Positions 39,806 to 41,167 of a stretch of 41,167 nucleotides of DNA are shown one piece after another (position 1 is the first letter of the stretch; each line of letters begins with the position of its first letter). Origin of the DNA: Ophiothrix spiculata (lineage: Eukaryota; Echinodermata; Ophiuroidea; Amphilepidida; Ophiotrichidae); the NCBI GenBank assembly GCA_000969725.1, contig JXSR01S002648.1; one strand, written 5' to 3'. The notes beneath the pieces are model-generated. The model was not told where the DNA came from and ran no database searches. It saw nothing but the letters and a program-made list of their open reading frames with translations. A program made the position numbers and the translations under genes.

Positions 39806-40684
39806 GATTGAGTTATTACAAACGAATGAATGTTGCAGGGTACTGAAACAATCAGTGGCAATCTTAAGAAAGGGGAAGGTGCACCATTCTTATGCTGGGC
39901 TCTGACGTCTTATCCAAAATAAGACACCAGTGTCCGCCAATCAATCTAAGGACTTGATTTGCCGGTGTCCTGAAGGCATTTGTTTTGAGCATCAAATACA
40001 TAACATGCGTGGCGCATAGTGATTGTGCTAAGTTACACGCGGTGTGTCATGAAGAGGTCATGCATCGCCATTTTGTCAACTTCTCCACCAAAGACTTCCA
40101 CTCATGATTGCTATGTAGTTAGATAGGGCGAGTGAGCAACCAAGCTTATGCATAATTCTACTGGTCAAAATTTTGATTGAATTATGATCAGCCATTACCT
40201 GCGATAACGGGCAGTATATACTGAGCCATATAGTGGAGCGCCAACATTGAGTGTACCAACGTACAAAAATGTCAGACAGTTCACATGGATGCATCATAAT
40301 GCCTATTTCATATACTCTTGTAAAGATCCTTCTAAAATCAAGAAATACTGGGTCAATTTATTTTTCAGAGGTACTAAATTTCATTGTAAGCATGGTTCAC
40401 CATAGTCGTAATGAGTAAATTTCTTTGAAGCATTGTTATCCTCTTGAATCATCATTGAGATTGCTAAACGAAAACAAGTTTTATGCAAATTTAACTAGCT
40501 AGCTGGTAGTTTTGATTTTAATGCATTTCAATCTTGATGAACGACAATCAGTTAACATTTAATACATGGTATCACTCTTTATCTTATTCGTTGTTTAAGC
40601 TACGTCTTAAACACTTGTCAGTGCAAGTTATTATAATTCAAGAAAATTATCATTTTCTTCAAATCTAACAAATATGGTACTTAC
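39806..40684. other. Intronic, nothing recognised
   Basis: No feature seen. The 73-codon minus ORF 40076-40297 has no supporting splice signals or domain. Confidence 0.45.
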
Positions 40685-40822
40685 ATAATACAATAGTTGT
40701 GATATTACATGCAAATACATAAATTGATAGAAGACACGTTGAAACTATAAATAGATAAAAGAAGCGGTAGTTGCGTTTTCCGACACAGTTCCCGACCCAC
40801 GGACAATGATGATCAAAATTTT
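40685..40822 (-). CDS. ZDHHC14: ZDHHC14-like, DHHC catalytic-motif exon
   Basis: This 138-bp exon lies between acceptor CTCTTTTCAG (ending at 40823) and donor TTAT/GTAAGTACC. It starts with two bases (AA) of a split codon, Glu or Lys depending on the upstream exon, and continues [20 protein letters not shown]. The DHHC tetrad includes the Cys that is acylated and transfers the fatty acid. The following C of GNC is a zinc ligand. Next comes [20 protein letters not shown], the third transmembrane helix, and the exon ends in phase 1. Vertebrate ZDHHC9/14/18 have [20 protein letters not shown] at this site, an almost exact match. This is the rightmost exon in the window. No upstream Cys-rich exon is visible in the remaining 345 bp. 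Confidence 0.96.
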
Positions 40823-40880
40823 CTGAAAAGAGAAAAGAAAAAAAAAATAGTTTATTTCGGTAAGTCTTGTTATTGAATCA

Positions 40881-41051
40881 GGTATTAAAACATGCTACAG
40901 ACATGTTCATCACAAATCAACAATTATGCATTTGCATATCTTTATCATGCTAGGATGGCTTTAACCACCCAAGCGTGATAAAAATATGCCAACGCATCTG
41001 ATGCAGAGTTGTTGATTTCTGATGAACAACCCTGTAGCGTGTTTGAATACC
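40881..41051. mobile_element. Inverted-repeat element, ~75-bp arms
   Basis: GGTATTAAAACATGCTAC ... TTCATCACAAATCAACAA pairs with TTGTTGATTTCTGATGAA ... GTAGCGTGTTTGAATACC. Pairing continues through TTATCATGCT / AGCGTGATAA near the centre. Confidence 0.8.
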
Positions 41052-41167
41052 TTTTAATAATGAAAATTTGCCTGAAACTTATACATAGAGAATGAACAAC
41101 CCTGTAGCGTGTTTGAATACCCTTTAATAATGAAAATTTGCATGAAACTTATACATAGAGAATGAAC
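41022..41167. repeat. 70-bp tandem repeat running off the window
   Basis: Units start ATGAACAACCCTGTAGCG at 41022 and 41092, and a third begins at 41162. The unit includes the right end of the preceding inverted-repeat element. Confidence 0.9.

Larger units (their letters stand above)
18416..40822 (-). other. ZDHHC14: ZDHHC9/14/18-type palmitoyltransferase gene, partial (six exons)
   Basis: Gene-level entry. Joined right to left, the exons 40685-40822, 39306-39357, 34670-34772, 32439-32548 (or its copy 30294-30403), 28408-28567 and 18416-18844 give 992 nt of uninterrupted coding sequence. The order is: second half of the DHHC domain, TM3, luminal loop, TM4, TTxE motif, PaCCT motif, proline-rich tail and PDZ-type terminus. 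Splice phases agree at every junction. The product should be an integral Golgi/endomembrane protein that transfers palmitate to cysteines of cytosolic proteins. The N-terminal part (TM1-2 and the first half of the zinc-binding Cys-rich domain) lies beyond the right edge. The choice among ZDHHC9, 14 and 18 rests on memory of the C-terminal LVKLSSV ending of vertebrate ZDHHC14. The whole clade is possible, because one invertebrate gene may be pro-orthologous to all three. Confidence 0.9.

Overview
This is an AT-rich, intron-rich animal genome segment. It carries one recognisable multi-exon gene and is otherwise packed with small inverted-repeat mobile elements. The gene is a DHHC-type protein S-acyltransferase of the ZDHHC9/14/18 group on the minus strand, so the organism is a metazoan. 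The abundance of miniature inverted-repeat elements (MITEs), tRNA-derived SINEs and Tc1/mariner remnants fits a marine invertebrate. I cannot name the phylum from sequence alone. There are two assembly gaps (N runs at 14558-14747 and 30984-31033).

Layout. Positions 228-11575 hold a tandem segmental duplication: copy 1 at 228-6790 and copy 2 at 7147-11575. The copies differ mainly by insertions, several of which look like mobile elements with the matching empty site in the other copy. Positions 11576-18415 are non-coding, with at least four more inverted-repeat elements. From 18416 to 40822 lies the ZDHHC gene, read right to left: the DHHC catalytic exon (40685-40822), a 52-bp exon (39306-39357), a fourth-transmembrane/TTxE exon (34670-34772), a PaCCT-motif exon (32439-32548, repeated identically at 30294-30403 across an assembly gap), a proline-rich exon (28408-28567) and a terminal exon ending in a PDZ-type tail (18416-18844). 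Splice phases agree at every junction. The N-terminal exons lie beyond the right edge.

The best biological find is the intron at 34773-39305. It has the hallmarks of a minor-spliceosome (U12) AT-AC intron: a 5' splice site ATATCCTTT, a branch-point element TTCCTTGAC, and an AC 3' end 11 nt after the branch A. No GT-AG reading joins these two exons. A second perfect ATATCCTTT donor lies exactly 36 nt downstream. Using it would add 12 in-frame codons to the luminal loop of the enzyme.

The introns hold a nested transposon stack (19.4-22.5 kb), a decayed non-LTR reverse transcriptase (25.3-26.0 kb), an unrecognised 236-codon ORF antisense to the gene (24.0-24.7 kb), a Penelope-like C-terminal fragment (39.5 kb), a tRNA-like gene with an abnormal anticodon loop (32.9-33.0 kb), and many hairpin elements.
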